Shown here: one piece after another, positions 8,449 through 15,860 of the stretch | Position numbering within the stretch: the stretch's first letter is position 1 | Layout of the letters: every line of letters begins with the position of its first letter | NCBI GenBank assembly: GCA_030600585.1 | Contig: JAUVLU010000028.1 | Coordinates: 1-34,609 of the forward strand | From: Candidatus Cloacimonadota bacterium | GTDB lineage: Bacteria; Cloacimonadota; Cloacimonadia; Cloacimonadales; TCS61 | Direction of reading: 5' to 3' | DNA length: 34,609 nt | Notes under the pieces: generated by a model | Told to the model about the DNA's origin: nothing | Database searches by the model: none | What the model saw: the letters and a program-made list of their open reading frames with translations, nothing else | Program-made: the position numbers and the translations under genes

Positions 8449-8927
8449 TAATTCTTTATATAGTCGCTGGAATTTTACTTACAATTTCATTTATTGCAGA
8501 TAAACGTAAGACAACAAAAGCTTTGAAAATAGCATTAAAAAAATTCCGTAAAATTTTACCTGCATTTCTCACAATGCTCATTTTCGTTTCTGTTTTGTTA
8601 TACCTATTTCCGGATGATTTAATTGTGAAATATTTGGGAAGCGGTACTAAATATATCAGTACTCTGCTTGCTTCAATTATTGGTTCAATTACCTTAATGC
8701 CGGGCTTTATAGCATTTCCACTTGCCGGTATCCTCAGGCAGCAAGGCGTTTCTTATATGGTACTTTCAGCTTTTACCACAACTTTGATGTTAGTGGGAAT
8801 AATCACTTTTCCAATTGAAAAAGAATATTTCGGAGTCAACGTTACGCTCATCAGGAATATTTTCAGTTATATAATTGCCTTGATAGTTGCCTTAATAACT
8901 GGTTTTGTTTTCGGAGAGATTTTATGA
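8445..8927 (+). CDS. Half-size permease, ArsP/COG0701-like repeat 1
   Basis: The 160-residue hydrophobic protein has about four or five membrane helices. The pattern LPAFLTMLIFVSVLLYLFP, then YLGSG, then LMPGFIAFPLAGIL resembles one repeat of the two-repeat permeases of COG0701 (ArsP_1, formerly DUF318), which normally run to 300 or more residues in one chain. The product of the next gene has the same pattern, so this is probably one half of a heterodimer. It overlaps both neighbours as ATGA, which would keep synthesis equimolar. Substrate is unknown; relatives export organoarsenicals, but no arsenic gene is near. Confidence 0.75.
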   Translation: MIILYIVAGILLTISFIADKRKTTKALKIALKKFRKILPAFLTMLIFVSVLLYLFPDDLIVKYLGSGTKYISTLLASIIGSITLMPGFIAFPLAGILRQQGVSYMVLSAFTTTLMLVGIITFPIEKEYFGVNVTLIRNIFSYIIALIVALITGFVFGEIL

Positions 8928-9430
8928 TAAAGAAGGTACTTTTTTTGATCTATTTTCTTTTCATAATTGCTTCTCTCTTTTTTCATTTCAATGCCGGCAA
9001 GATGATCGGAGAAAACTTTCTCTCATTTGCCTTTTCAATGCTCAAAATCGTTCCCGTAGCATTTATTTTGATTGGTCTATTTGAAGTTTGGATAAAACGA
9101 GAAACAATCGAGAAGCATTTGGGAGAAGAATCAAATTGGAGAGGATTTTTCTGGGCTATCCTTCTTTCCAGCACAATGCTTGGCGGCTTGTATGTTGCTT
9201 TTCCTATCGCTGCTGTATTGCATAGAAAGGGTGCCAAATTAAGCGTGATCTTTACCTATATTGGAGCTGTTTCGGTTTGTCGTGTACCAATGGCAATTTT
9301 TGAAGCTTCATTTTTGGGAATAAAATTTACCTTAGTAAGACTTTTGGTATCACTTCCCTTGATAATATCGTTTTCAATAGTTTTGGGTAATCATTTAAAA
9401 AAGAAGAATTTTGAAATTATCGGAAAATAA
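8924..9430 (+). CDS. Half-size permease, ArsP/COG0701-like repeat 2
   Basis: The 168-residue protein has about five membrane helices. It repeats the layout of the preceding product: an N-terminal helix, VPVAFILIGLFEVWI, then HLGEES, then LGGLYVAFPIAAVLHRKG and a late VCRVPMAIFEASFLG segment. The AFP(L/I)A..L motif is shared between both halves, evidence that they arose by duplication. Together they would equal one full COG0701 permease. Translation starts inside the stop of the upstream gene. The following gap of 93 bases has no clear terminator. Confidence 0.75.
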   Translation: MIKKVLFLIYFLFIIASLFFHFNAGKMIGENFLSFAFSMLKIVPVAFILIGLFEVWIKRETIEKHLGEESNWRGFFWAILLSSTMLGGLYVAFPIAAVLHRKGAKLSVIFTYIGAVSVCRVPMAIFEASFLGIKFTLVRLLVSLPLIISFSIVLGNHLKKKNFEIIGK

Positions 9431-9523
9431 TTAAGTTATATATGCTTCGGCTTGGCAAGCAGGAAGACAAAAATATAATCTATTATACAGAATTCTTTGT
9501 AAATAGTAATTAGGAGAAAAATA

Positions 9524-10663
9524 ATGTTTGAATATCAACAGCATGACAAGTTTTTTGCACAAGTAGCCGGTTCAATGGAAGATCTCGGAGCTGCCGAACT
9601 AAAGGAATTCGGTGCAAAACAAATAACTCCGGTTTATCGGGGAGTTCATTTCAAAACTGATCTTTCTCATATTTATCGAATCAATTATCAGAGTAAGTTT
9701 ATCAGCAGAATTTTGGCTCCGTTGATCACATTCGATTGCCACAGCACAAAATATCTCTATAGTACAGCCTCAAAGATCGAGTGGAATAAACTTCTTAATA
9801 ACAATAAAACTTTTGCGATCTACTCGAATGTTTCCAACAGCAAAATTACCCATTCCAGATATGCAACTCTCGTGTTAAAAGATGCAATTGCCGATTTCTT
9901 TACAGAAAAATATAATGAACGTCCTAATATTGACACAGATTCTCCGGATGTTGTATTCAATCTTTTCATTCATAAAAACAGAGCGACTATCAGTTTGGAT
10001 ACTTCCGGGAAACCGCTTCATAAACGCGGTTACCGACAAAGCAAAGGTTCAGCTCCAATGCAGGAAACTCTGGCAGCAGCCATAGTTTACCTTTCCGGTT
10101 GGAAAGGGAATAAACCGCTTTATGACCCGATGTGCGGCAGTGGAACTTTTCTTTGCGAAGCTTTAATGAATTACTGCCGGATACCATCAGGATTTAAAAG
10201 AAAAAAGTTTGGATTTGAAAATCTGCCTGAATTTGATGATAGTGAATGGAAGAAAATTAAAGAGAATAGCACTAAACATATTCGAGAACTTCCTCCAGAT
10301 CTTATTTTTGGAAGTGATATGAGTTACTTTGCTATAGAGGATTCCAAACTAAATTTCAAAACCATCCCATCGGGACAAAACATTAATTTGAAACAAACTG
10401 ATTTCCGATCTCTCCCTGAAATTCATGATTCAATAATTATCTGCAATCCGCCTTACGGAATAAGATTAGGAACGAAAGAATCTGTAACTGAATTATACAA
10501 AAATCTGGGTGATTTTCTTAAACAAAAATGTAAAGGCTGCACAGCTTATATTTATGTTGGTGATAAAGAGCTGATTCCGGCTATTGGCTTAAAACCATCT
10601 TTCAAACGACCTCTAAAAAATGGGAATTTAGATGGAAGATTATTGAAAATAGAAATATATTAA
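9524..10663 (+). CDS. THUMP-domain class I RNA methyltransferase (RlmL/YpsC-like)
   Basis: The 379-residue protein has an N-terminal ferredoxin-like plus THUMP region (about 1-165) that binds RNA, then a Rossmann methyltransferase. HKRGYR near residue 165 and PLYDPMCGSGTFLCEA (SAM-binding motif I) lead to NPPYG, the motif IV of N2-guanine methyltransferases. This fits the RlmL N-terminal half and the YpsC/TrmN group; the length matches single-domain members that act on 23S rRNA or tRNA guanine. Exact target cannot be told from sequence alone. AGGAGAA stands 6 bases before the ATG. Confidence 0.9.
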   Translation: MFEYQQHDKFFAQVAGSMEDLGAAELKEFGAKQITPVYRGVHFKTDLSHIYRINYQSKFISRILAPLITFDCHSTKYLYSTASKIEWNKLLNNNKTFAIYSNVSNSKITHSRYATLVLKDAIADFFTEKYNERPNIDTDSPDVVFNLFIHKNRATISLDTSGKPLHKRGYRQSKGSAPMQETLAAAIVYLSGWKGNKPLYDPMCGSGTFLCEALMNYCRIPSGFKRKKFGFENLPEFDDSEWKKIKENSTKHIRELPPDLIFGSDMSYFAIEDSKLNFKTIPSGQNINLKQTDFRSLPEIHDSIIICNPPYGIRLGTKESVTELYKNLGDFLKQKCKGCTAYIYVGDKELIPAIGLKPSFKRPLKNGNLDGRLLKIEIY

Positions 10664-10762
10664 TAGAAATTAATATGCAAAAATCTTGACGTATGTTCAT
10701 TTTAAACAAATTTAAACTCATTATGGATAAGGGTTCTGAATAATAGAGTTAATTTCTCTATT

Positions 10763-10832
10763 TGTCATTCCCGTGAAAACGGGAATCCAATTAAATAAAG
10801 AATTTAGATTCCGCATCAAGTACGGAATGACA
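10763..10832 (+). repeat. Dispersed palindromic repeat (TGTCATTCC... type)
   Basis: A 70-base unit whose ends are inverted copies: TGTCATTCCCG at the left, CGGAATGACA at the right. It contains two inner hairpins (ATTCCCG-TGAAAA-CGGGAAT and ATTCCG-9 nt-CGGAAT). Units built like this are known as intergenic repeats in many unrelated bacteria. It lies 50 bases before the phosphatase start and has no coding content. Confidence 0.8.
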
Positions 10833-10881
10833 ATTAGGAATCATGCAGAACTTATCATTAAAGATTATATTGGAGAATAAT

Positions 10882-12009
10882 ATGCAAAAAAGAAAATTTA
10901 TTGTTTTCATTTTATTTATAGTTGTTTTTCTTTCCTGTTTTGCTCAGGAGATTCAATTCAACAAAGCTGATTCGACAGCAAAATTAACTGAAGGACCTTA
11001 TGTGTTTTGGGGAAACGAAAAAGCAACTATTAAATACATACTGAATGGTAATTATGTTTCACAAGATATTACTGTTAAAGGAGAAGGAATTTTCTCTTTT
11101 AATCTTGAAGGATTCGATGGAGATTTTGAAATATCATCATATCCACCAAAAATAAGTCCAAGCACCTATTCCGATATTTCTAAAATTTTTGTTATAAGCG
11201 ATATTCACGGTCAGTATGACCGAATGGTAGAAATTCTAAAAACCAACAGAATAATCGATGCAAATCTTGATTGGGCTTGGGGAGAAGGTCATCTTGTTAT
11301 TTTGGGAGATGTTTTTGACCGCGGAGATAAAGTGACAGAATGCCTTTGGCTTATTCACAAATTGGAAATGCAAGCCGAAAATTGGAGAGGTAAAGTACAT
11401 TATCTTCTTGGAAATCATGAGATAATGGTTTTGCAAAATGATGATCGTTATGTTCATGACAAATATAAAAAAACCGCTGAACTCATGCAGACAAAAGTTA
11501 GCGATCTTTATTCAGCCGATTCCGAATTTGGACGCTGGCTCCGCACCAAACATACAATCATCAAATTGAATGATGTCCTCTTTGTTCATGCCGGTATTCA
11601 CCCGAGATTTTCGTATTACAACTACAACTTTCAAGCTATCAATAACAGTATCCGCAGCAATATCGACGCTGCAAAAGACAAAATAAAATATAATGAATTA
11701 CTCAATTTCCTATTTGGAAGTGACGGTCCTTTGTGGTATCGTGGATATTTTCAAGATACGAAAACATCTGCCCAGATCAAACAGGATAAATTAATAGAAT
11801 TATTAAGTGATATGGGAGTAAATAAAATAGTGGTTGGACACACTACACAAGATTTTATTAACCCATTTTTTAAGGATAGCGTGATTCCGGTAGATACAGG
11901 TATAAAAACCGGCAGTAAAGGAGAAGCCTTGCTTTATGAAAACGGAATTTATTACCGGGTGAAAGCTGATTCCTACAAAGAACAATTGATCTTTCCAATA
12001 GAAAAATGA
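10882..12009 (+). CDS. Secreted Shewanella-like metallophosphatase
   Basis: A calcineurin-like phosphoesterase with all the metal-site blocks in order: SDIHGQYDRM, LGDVFDRGDK, LLGNHEIMVL, VHAGIHPRF and VVGHTTQD. The order and the long spacing after GDxxDRG match the Shewanella-like protein phosphatases (SLP), and protein or phosphoester hydrolysis with two metal ions is expected. I chose the ATG at 10882 because GGAGAATA lies just before it; this gives 375 residues with a signal peptide (basic MQKRK, then a hydrophobic stretch ending LSCFAQE). Cleavage could be at a degenerate lipobox before Cys or after the FA. It would act in the periplasm or envelope. The earlier ATG at 10843 adds 13 residues and spoils the signal sequence. 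Confidence 0.85.
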   Translation: MQKRKFIVFILFIVVFLSCFAQEIQFNKADSTAKLTEGPYVFWGNEKATIKYILNGNYVSQDITVKGEGIFSFNLEGFDGDFEISSYPPKISPSTYSDISKIFVISDIHGQYDRMVEILKTNRIIDANLDWAWGEGHLVILGDVFDRGDKVTECLWLIHKLEMQAENWRGKVHYLLGNHEIMVLQNDDRYVHDKYKKTAELMQTKVSDLYSADSEFGRWLRTKHTIIKLNDVLFVHAGIHPRFSYYNYNFQAINNSIRSNIDAAKDKIKYNELLNFLFGSDGPLWYRGYFQDTKTSAQIKQDKLIELLSDMGVNKIVVGHTTQDFINPFFKDSVIPVDTGIKTGSKGEALLYENGIYYRVKADSYKEQLIFPIEK

Positions 12010-12033
12010 TAAGTTCTGTAGAATTATGTGTTT

Positions 12034-12144
12034 ACCTCACCTTGATCCTCTCCTATGAGGAGAGGAGACTAAGTATCTGTCCAGTCCTAACATAGAGTGG
12101 ATACATTGATTCCTTCTCCTTGCAGGAGAAGGTTGGGATGAGGT
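12034..12144 (+). repeat. Palindromic repeat with ACCTCA(C/T) ends
   Basis: The 111-base unit starts ACCTCACC and ends GGGATGAGGT, imperfect inverted copies. Within it are CCTCTCC-TATGA-GGAGAGG on the left, CCTTCTCC-TTG-CAGGAGAAGG on the right, and a GTATC/GATAC pair in the middle. It fills the gap between the phosphatase and the lipoprotein gene and has no T-run. It looks like a mobile or dispersed intergenic repeat, not a gene. Confidence 0.75.
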
Positions 12145-12181
12145 TGGTTAAGAAAAATAAATAAATAAGGAGGACATAAAA

Positions 12182-12802
12182 ATGAAAAAGATTATCATTC
12201 TAATTATGTTTACAACATTACTTTTAGCAGGATGTGGAAAGCTTGACGATGCTAAAAAGGCTATGAACGCTGTGAAACAAGCCGCAGAAATCGTAGAAGA
12301 TACGGCTGATTCTTTCAAGGATCTGGATGAAAATGAGATCAAAAAGATCAAATTAAAAGAAAAAGAAGTCAGATCTTTTTTTGACAATGTTACAAAAATA
12401 AAAGAGAAATATCCTGACATCCATTTTCAAATAGTTCAAGTTGCATTAATGGAAGCAATAGGTGCTGGAAAAAATTTAAAGGATATTGTAAACAAGGAAA
12501 TGAATATCTCTTTTGATGAATACACCAAACTTTCTACTGTGATAACTTTTGCAGAGGCAACCGGTGTGGGTCTTCAATTATCTAAAGCTATGTATGAACA
12601 AATGGTTACTGGAAAAGAAGCTTTGGAATCTCAACTAAGTGGAGATATCACTACAGAGCAAAAAGAGGAAATAGAAAAAGCTCTTGCAGAAATTGAGCAG
12701 GAGATAAAAGAATTTGAAGAAGAAATGAATAGCGACGAATATGCTAACATTAAACATAATTATGAACTGATACTTAAGATCAGAGAAGAATTGGATATAT
12801 AA
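12182..12802 (+). CDS. Lipoprotein with charged coiled-coil C-terminus
   Basis: The 206-residue protein starts MKKIIILIMFTTLLLAGC, a type II signal peptide with lipobox LAGC, so Cys18 should be lipidated after cleavage and the protein anchored in the inner or outer membrane. Residues 20-70 and 150-206 are rich in Lys and Glu with a heptad-like character, which suggests long helices or coiled coils; a middle segment is more hydrophobic. I recognise no catalytic motif and no named family. A strong AAGGAGG site lies 9 bases upstream and a clear terminator follows, so it is a single-gene unit. Confidence 0.8.
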   Translation: MKKIIILIMFTTLLLAGCGKLDDAKKAMNAVKQAAEIVEDTADSFKDLDENEIKKIKLKEKEVRSFFDNVTKIKEKYPDIHFQIVQVALMEAIGAGKNLKDIVNKEMNISFDEYTKLSTVITFAEATGVGLQLSKAMYEQMVTGKEALESQLSGDITTEQKEEIEKALAEIEQEIKEFEEEMNSDEYANIKHNYELILKIREELDI

Positions 12803-12828
12803 ATTAACGGCAATAATCGTTTCTTATA

Positions 12829-12860
12829 AGGATGGGCTTATTGCTCATCCTTTTTATTTT
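12829..12860 (+). terminator. Rho-independent terminator after lipoprotein gene
   Basis: AGGATGGGC and GCTCATCCT pair over 9 bases (one G-T) around a TTATT loop and are followed by TTTTATTTT. It ends the lipoprotein transcript 26 bases after its stop codon. Confidence 0.85.
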
Positions 12861-12867
12861 CAAAGTC

Positions 12868-12904
12868 AACTTATCACAAGACGATAAACCGCTTGTGACA
12901 AGTT
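12868..12904 (+). repeat. 13-bp inverted repeat upstream of small gene
   Basis: AACTTATCACAAG (12868-12880) pairs with CTTGTGACAAGTT (12892-12904) with one mismatch and an 11-base loop. It has no T-run and sits about 58 bases before the next ATG, so it could be an operator or a hairpin in the leader. A TTGACC at 12933-12938 is a candidate -35, but a good -10 at the right spacing is absent. Confidence 0.45.
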
Positions 12905-12962
12905 TCAAATAATTTATGTTACACTTTTTTTATTGACCTTTAGTTAATAAGATGAGGTTATA

Positions 12963-13361
12963 ATGAAATCAAATAATATTCCTGAGCAAAAGCATGATCC
13001 ATATATGCTTAGAATTAATAAAGGTGAAAAGCTTTATAAAATCTTCATTTTCAAACCAAATGCAGGGAAAGTAAACAGTTTTGAATATCGGATTCTGACC
13101 AAAGAGATGAAAAATGGATTGCTGGAACTTGTCAGTTATAATTTCAAAATAGTTGATAATATTCCGCAAAAATATTCTATCATGCGTGCTACCGATGTTG
13201 GTAAAGAAAAGATCAAAAGTATAATCAACAATGTAAAGCAAACGACAAATACATCAGAAGAAGAATTTGAAGAGATAGACCTTTCAATTTTTGATACAAT
13301 CGAAGAGCAGATCAAGTTTCTGGAAAAAAGAGAGAGAATAAATAAAGAATATATTATGTGA
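12963..13361 (+). CDS. Small protein of unknown function (132 residues)
   Basis: A plausible soluble protein with no signal peptide and no membrane helix. It has mixed charge, an apparent beta-rich first half (KLYKIFIFKPNAG, FEYRILTKEM) and an acidic, helical last third (SEEEFEEIDLSIFDTIEEQIKFLEKRERI). A GAGG stands 6 bases before the ATG. It has its own upstream hairpin and is followed by a large inverted repeat, so it appears transcribed alone. I do not recognise any family and offer no function. Confidence 0.6.
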   Translation: MKSNNIPEQKHDPYMLRINKGEKLYKIFIFKPNAGKVNSFEYRILTKEMKNGLLELVSYNFKIVDNIPQKYSIMRATDVGKEKIKSIINNVKQTTNTSEEEFEEIDLSIFDTIEEQIKFLEKRERINKEYIM

Positions 13362-13378
13362 TCTTGTTTTATTCGTAA

Positions 13379-13538
13379 TTAATTAGAGTTCATCCGTAAA
13401 GTCCATTTTTCAAACAAAACTGAAACTTGACTTAAGACGGAGTCTTGAATTAAGTTGACTTATAACAACAGATTAGAAAACTTAAGTCAAGTCAGCTAAA
13501 GCGAACTTAACTCAAGTTTACGGATGAACTCTAATTAA
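13379..13538 (+). mobile_element. 160-bp inverted-repeat element with 22-bp perfect ends (MITE-like)
   Basis: The first 22 bases (13379-13400) and the last 22 (13517-13538) are exact reverse complements. Inside, ACTTGACTTAAG (13425-13436) and CTTAAGTCAAGT (13481-13492) form another perfect pair, and AACTTAAGTCAAGT is repeated as AACTTAACTCAAGT at 13504-13517. The centre has AAGAC-GGA-GTCTT. No frame of useful length is present. The ends carry TTAA, which could be part of a TA-type target duplication. It may be a non-autonomous transposable element or a highly structured RNA; no matching transposase is in the window. Confidence 0.6.
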
Positions 13539-13566
13539 GCTCCGATATTTTTCGGAGCTTTTTTTA
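13538..13566 (+). terminator. Rho-independent terminator at edge of inverted-repeat element
   Basis: AGCTCCGA and TCGGAGCT pair perfectly around a 6-base loop and run into a stretch of seven T and then ATTTTTT. It overlaps the last base of the 160-bp element and insulates the following cluster from upstream transcription. Confidence 0.85.
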
Positions 13567-13639
13567 TTTTTTAAAATAAAACTTGCGTTATGCACATATG
13601 TTCATTATGTTGTCTTGTGTGTTTGGGAAAGGAGAATAT

Positions 13640-14092
13640 ATGCCAAGAAGAAAAATGCAGAGAATGGTTCACCGACCGCCGCTTTACACAGAATTTAAAC
13701 CTGTGGGAGTACGAAGGTTATCTTTGGATTCAATTGAACTCTCGATCGATGAATATGAAGCTATTCGGCTTGCAGACAATGTCGGCATGAATCATAATGA
13801 TGCTGCTGAGGAGATGGAAATATCCCGTTCCACTTTTTCACGACTGATTGAAAATGCCCGTAAAAAAATTTCTGATTTCATTATTGAAGGCAAACATCTT
13901 CAAATAAATGGTGGAAATATTCATTTTCGCGGGAATATTATAAAATGCAATTCTTGTGGTCATATGTTCAATACAAATTTTGAAAACGATATTTTAATAT
14001 GTCCGTCCTGCGGTTCAGATAATTTAATAGATCTTGCCGGAGGATTCGGGCATGGAAGATGTTGTAGAAATAGAAATAATAGAAGGAGGTAA
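13640..14092 (+). CDS. DUF134 family DNA-binding protein with C-terminal zinc ribbon
   Basis: I chose the ATG at 13640, just after GGGAAAGGAGAATAT; an ATG-less extension upstream lacks a ribosome site. The 150-residue protein starts MPRRKMQRMVHRPP and has the DUF134 features TEFKPVGV..LSLDSIELSIDEYEAIRLAD followed by a helix-turn-helix (about 48-76, DAAEEMEISRSTFSRLI) like that of sigma region 4. After it, a zinc ribbon is formed by Cys103, Cys106, Cys121 and Cys124, and a basic RCCRNRNNRRR tail. DUF134 genes often sit beside NifX-like and MinD-type ATPase genes in anaerobes, as here, so it is the likely regulator of this cluster. The metal site could sense redox or metal state (inference). 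Confidence 0.88.
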   Translation: MPRRKMQRMVHRPPLYTEFKPVGVRRLSLDSIELSIDEYEAIRLADNVGMNHNDAAEEMEISRSTFSRLIENARKKISDFIIEGKHLQINGGNIHFRGNIIKCNSCGHMFNTNFENDILICPSCGSDNLIDLAGGFGHGRCCRNRNNRRR

Positions 14093-14094
14093 TT

Positions 14095-14274
14095 ATGCCA
14101 GGTGGAGATAGAACAGGTCCGGACGGAAAAGGACCAAGAACAGGACGCGGATTAGGAAAATCTGCAAGAAACAACACGGAACGTGGTAGAAGTCAAGGTA
14201 AGGGTCAAGGACGTAATACTGGAAATTCACGCAACCAGGGAACTGGTCGTGGAATAAACAGAAGAAGTAATTAA
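14095..14274 (+). CDS. Small glycine/arginine-rich protein, DUF5320-like
   Basis: A 59-residue frame starts MPGGDRTGPDGKGPRTGRGLG right after an AGGAGG that overlaps the stop of the DUF134 gene; spacing to the stop is 2 bases. The opening matches the MP(G/R)GDR.GP.G.GP.TGRGLG pattern of DUF5320 proteins, and the rest is low-complexity Gly, Arg, Asn and Gln. No cysteine is present. Its partner is the next gene, which has the same opening. Function of the family is unknown; a role as a small chaperone or cluster-protein companion is only a guess. Confidence 0.7.
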   Translation: MPGGDRTGPDGKGPRTGRGLGKSARNNTERGRSQGKGQGRNTGNSRNQGTGRGINRRSN

Positions 14275-14303
14275 TTTGGTTTAACCAAAATAAGGAGGTT
14301 ATT

Positions 14304-14624
14304 ATGCCAAGAGGTGATAGAATGGGTCCTAACGGGATGGGGCCAATAACAGGTAGGGGTTTAGGATATTGCAACGGCTATGAAAGTCCGGGATTTACCA
14401 GAGGTGCACCACGAGGTGGAGCAGGTTTTGGAAGAGGTTATGGACAAGGATTCGGTTACGGACGCGGATATGGAAATCAGGGATTTTCTAACTATCCGAA
14501 TTATCCAGTTCCAGAGTATTCAGCAAAAGATGAAGAAAAATATCTTGCATCAGAAATGGAAGCACTGAAAAATGAACTCAAAGCAATGGAAGAACGTCTT
14601 TCCGAATTGAAAAAGGACAAATAA
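14304..14624 (+). CDS. DUF5320 family glycine-rich protein with C-terminal coiled coil
   Basis: The 106-residue protein begins MPRGDRMGPNGMGPITGRGLG, the DUF5320 signature. Residues 30-60 repeat G(F/Y)G(R/Q)GYG units, and residues 75-106 form a charged helix (ALKNELKAMEERLSELKKDK) that should make a coiled coil. AAGGAGG stands 6 bases before the ATG. The family is typically found next to NifX-like proteins and MinD-type ATPases in anaerobes. It probably belongs to the same complex; no activity is known. Confidence 0.85.
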   Translation: MPRGDRMGPNGMGPITGRGLGYCNGYESPGFTRGAPRGGAGFGRGYGQGFGYGRGYGNQGFSNYPNYPVPEYSAKDEEKYLASEMEALKNELKAMEERLSELKKDK

Positions 14625-14689
14625 TGTGGAATGCGGCAGGGGTTGTATCTTTCTTCTTCTGTCGCTATTTTTTTATGAGGTGAATGAAT

Positions 14690-14974
14690 ATGGCAGATGG
14701 AAAACATTACGGTGGATATAAATACAGGAATAAACGAAATAAAAGTCATCTCGGAAGAAATTCTTTTTGGGGAACTGTAATTACTGCCGTTGCAGGAACA
14801 GTGGTAAAAGACCTAACCAACGAAAACAGTAAAATTAAAAAACTGTTCAATAAGGTAGTTCATCCCAAACAAATTGAAGATAAACAGAGTGAAAAAAAAG
14901 TTATCGATGCTGAATATTCGGTTGTAGATAATGAAAAAAATAGCTCGCAGATAAACACAGATAAACACGGATAA
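14690..14974 (+). CDS. Small basic protein of unknown function
   Basis: The 94-residue product starts MADGKHYGGYKYRN; ATG 14690 is better spaced from GAGG (14677-14680) than the ATG at 14684. It is basic at the N-terminus, has one mildly hydrophobic stretch (FWGTVITAVAGTVV) that might be a membrane or amphipathic helix, and ends in charged residues. The last residues (QINTDKHG) and the stop are encoded by the left arm of a dispersed repeat, so the C-terminus may be an acquired tail. I do not recognise the family. It lies inside the NifX/MinD cluster on the same strand. Confidence 0.6.
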   Translation: MADGKHYGGYKYRNKRNKSHLGRNSFWGTVITAVAGTVVKDLTNENSKIKKLFNKVVHPKQIEDKQSEKKVIDAEYSVVDNEKNSSQINTDKHG

Positions 14975-15168
14975 AGGAATGTTAAAAAGGAACTTGTCTC
15001 CTGTTCGGACACATTAAAATGAATTTCTTGTATCCAAGCCCCAGCTTGGATACAAGAAATAATTATATGTTAAGGTTACTAAGCCAGTCTCCGTAAACTA
15101 CGCCCCGACAGGCTGGGGCTTAGTAACCAGAAAATATAAATCCGTTGAATCTGTGAAGATCCGTGAGC
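14943..15168 (+). repeat. Composite palindrome enclosing two CCCCAGC hairpins
   Basis: The outer arms at 14943-14972 and 15140-15168 are imperfect inverted copies (GCTC.C.GAT...CGGAT against ATCCG...GTGAGC). Between them are a near-perfect hairpin with 17-bp arms (15023-15039 and 15044-15060, loop CCCA) and a second with 12-bp arms (15074-15085 and 15117-15128). Both inner hairpins share the CCCCAGC / GGCTGGGG core but have different stems. The 259-base gap thus holds nested repeats only. A CGATAAATCGGAG hairpin-like motif (15191-15203) follows before the next gene. Confidence 0.75.
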
Positions 15169-15233
15169 AAAAAAAAATTGGGCTTCGTCCCGATAAATCG
15201 GAGCTTCGCCCGAACAAGAGGGAGAAAAAAAAT

Positions 15234-15572
15234 ATGAACAAAAAAATTGCGATACCAACAACAAATGGAACTTTAAGCGCACATTTTGGACATTGCGAAA
15301 AATTTGCAATTTATGAAGTTGCAAACGACAAGGTCATTAAGGAAGAATTTGTATCACCACCACCACACGAACCTGGTTCATTTCCGGCTTTCCTCAGAAA
15401 TCTGGGTTGTGATTCTATCATAGCAGGCGGAATGGGAAGCAGGGCACAAAATTTATTTGCACAAAACAATATCAAAGTGATCATCGGATTGCGTTCCGAT
15501 AACCTCAAAGAACTCGTGGAAACATATATTTCGGAAGGATTAGCTTCCGGAGACAATCTCTGCGATCACTAA
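15234..15572 (+). CDS. NifX/NifB-like metal-cluster protein (dinitrogenase FeMo-cofactor family)
   Basis: The 112-residue protein belongs to the family represented by NifX, NifY, the C-terminus of NifB and MTH1175. It shows KIAIPTTNGTLSAHFGHCEKFAIYEV, where the HFGHC motif is a likely cluster-binding site, then PPPHEPGSFPAFLRNLGCD and the GGMGSRAQNLF loop. The ATG at 15234 was chosen because GAGGGAG precedes it and the family starts there; the open frame extends further upstream into repeat DNA. No nitrogenase gene is nearby, so a role with another metal-sulfur cluster is likely. The partners are the two MinD-type ATPases downstream. Confidence 0.88.
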   Translation: MNKKIAIPTTNGTLSAHFGHCEKFAIYEVANDKVIKEEFVSPPPHEPGSFPAFLRNLGCDSIIAGGMGSRAQNLFAQNNIKVIIGLRSDNLKELVETYISEGLASGDNLCDH

Positions 15573-15580
15573 TTAAAACA

Positions 15581-15816
15581 GCTCACTGATGAACACGGAA
15601 AAACACGGATAGAACAAAAATCATCAGCCACGAAGTTCACTAAAGAGCAAGAAGAAAAAATACTTAGTGTAACTTAGCGTTCTTAGTGGCTAAAAAGCAA
15701 GTTGCAGGTTCTCCGATTTATCGGAGTAGATTGAATCGTAACGTTTCAAAGGCATCAAAATGATATGTCTTGAAATTGGCTTTTTAAATCCGTTGAATCC
15801 GTGAATATCCGTGAGC
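15581..15816 (+). repeat. Nested palindromic repeat in the NifX-ATPase gap
   Basis: The gap of 288 bases carries outer arms 15581-15610 and 15788-15816, of the same type as those around 14943-15168. Inside are an inner palindrome at 15626-15691 (AGCCACGAAGTTCACTAA against TTAGCGTTCTTAGTGGCT, 14 of 18 paired) and a CTCCGAT-TT-ATCGGAG hairpin at 15711-15726. No frame in it is convincing. Confidence 0.75.
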
Positions 15817-15860
15817 AAAATCCGGCTTCGATAGACTATGCCGGGATAATAAAGGAAAAT

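Noticed and set aside
9138-9237. Minus-strand frames opposite the half-permeases
   Set aside because: No ribosome sites and no protein-like pattern; the plus-strand genes are coupled and well supported.
12933-12964. TTGACC with TATAAT (12959-12964) as promoter
   Set aside because: Spacing is 20 bases and the TATAAT overlaps the start codon, so it cannot serve the gene at 12963 with a normal leader.
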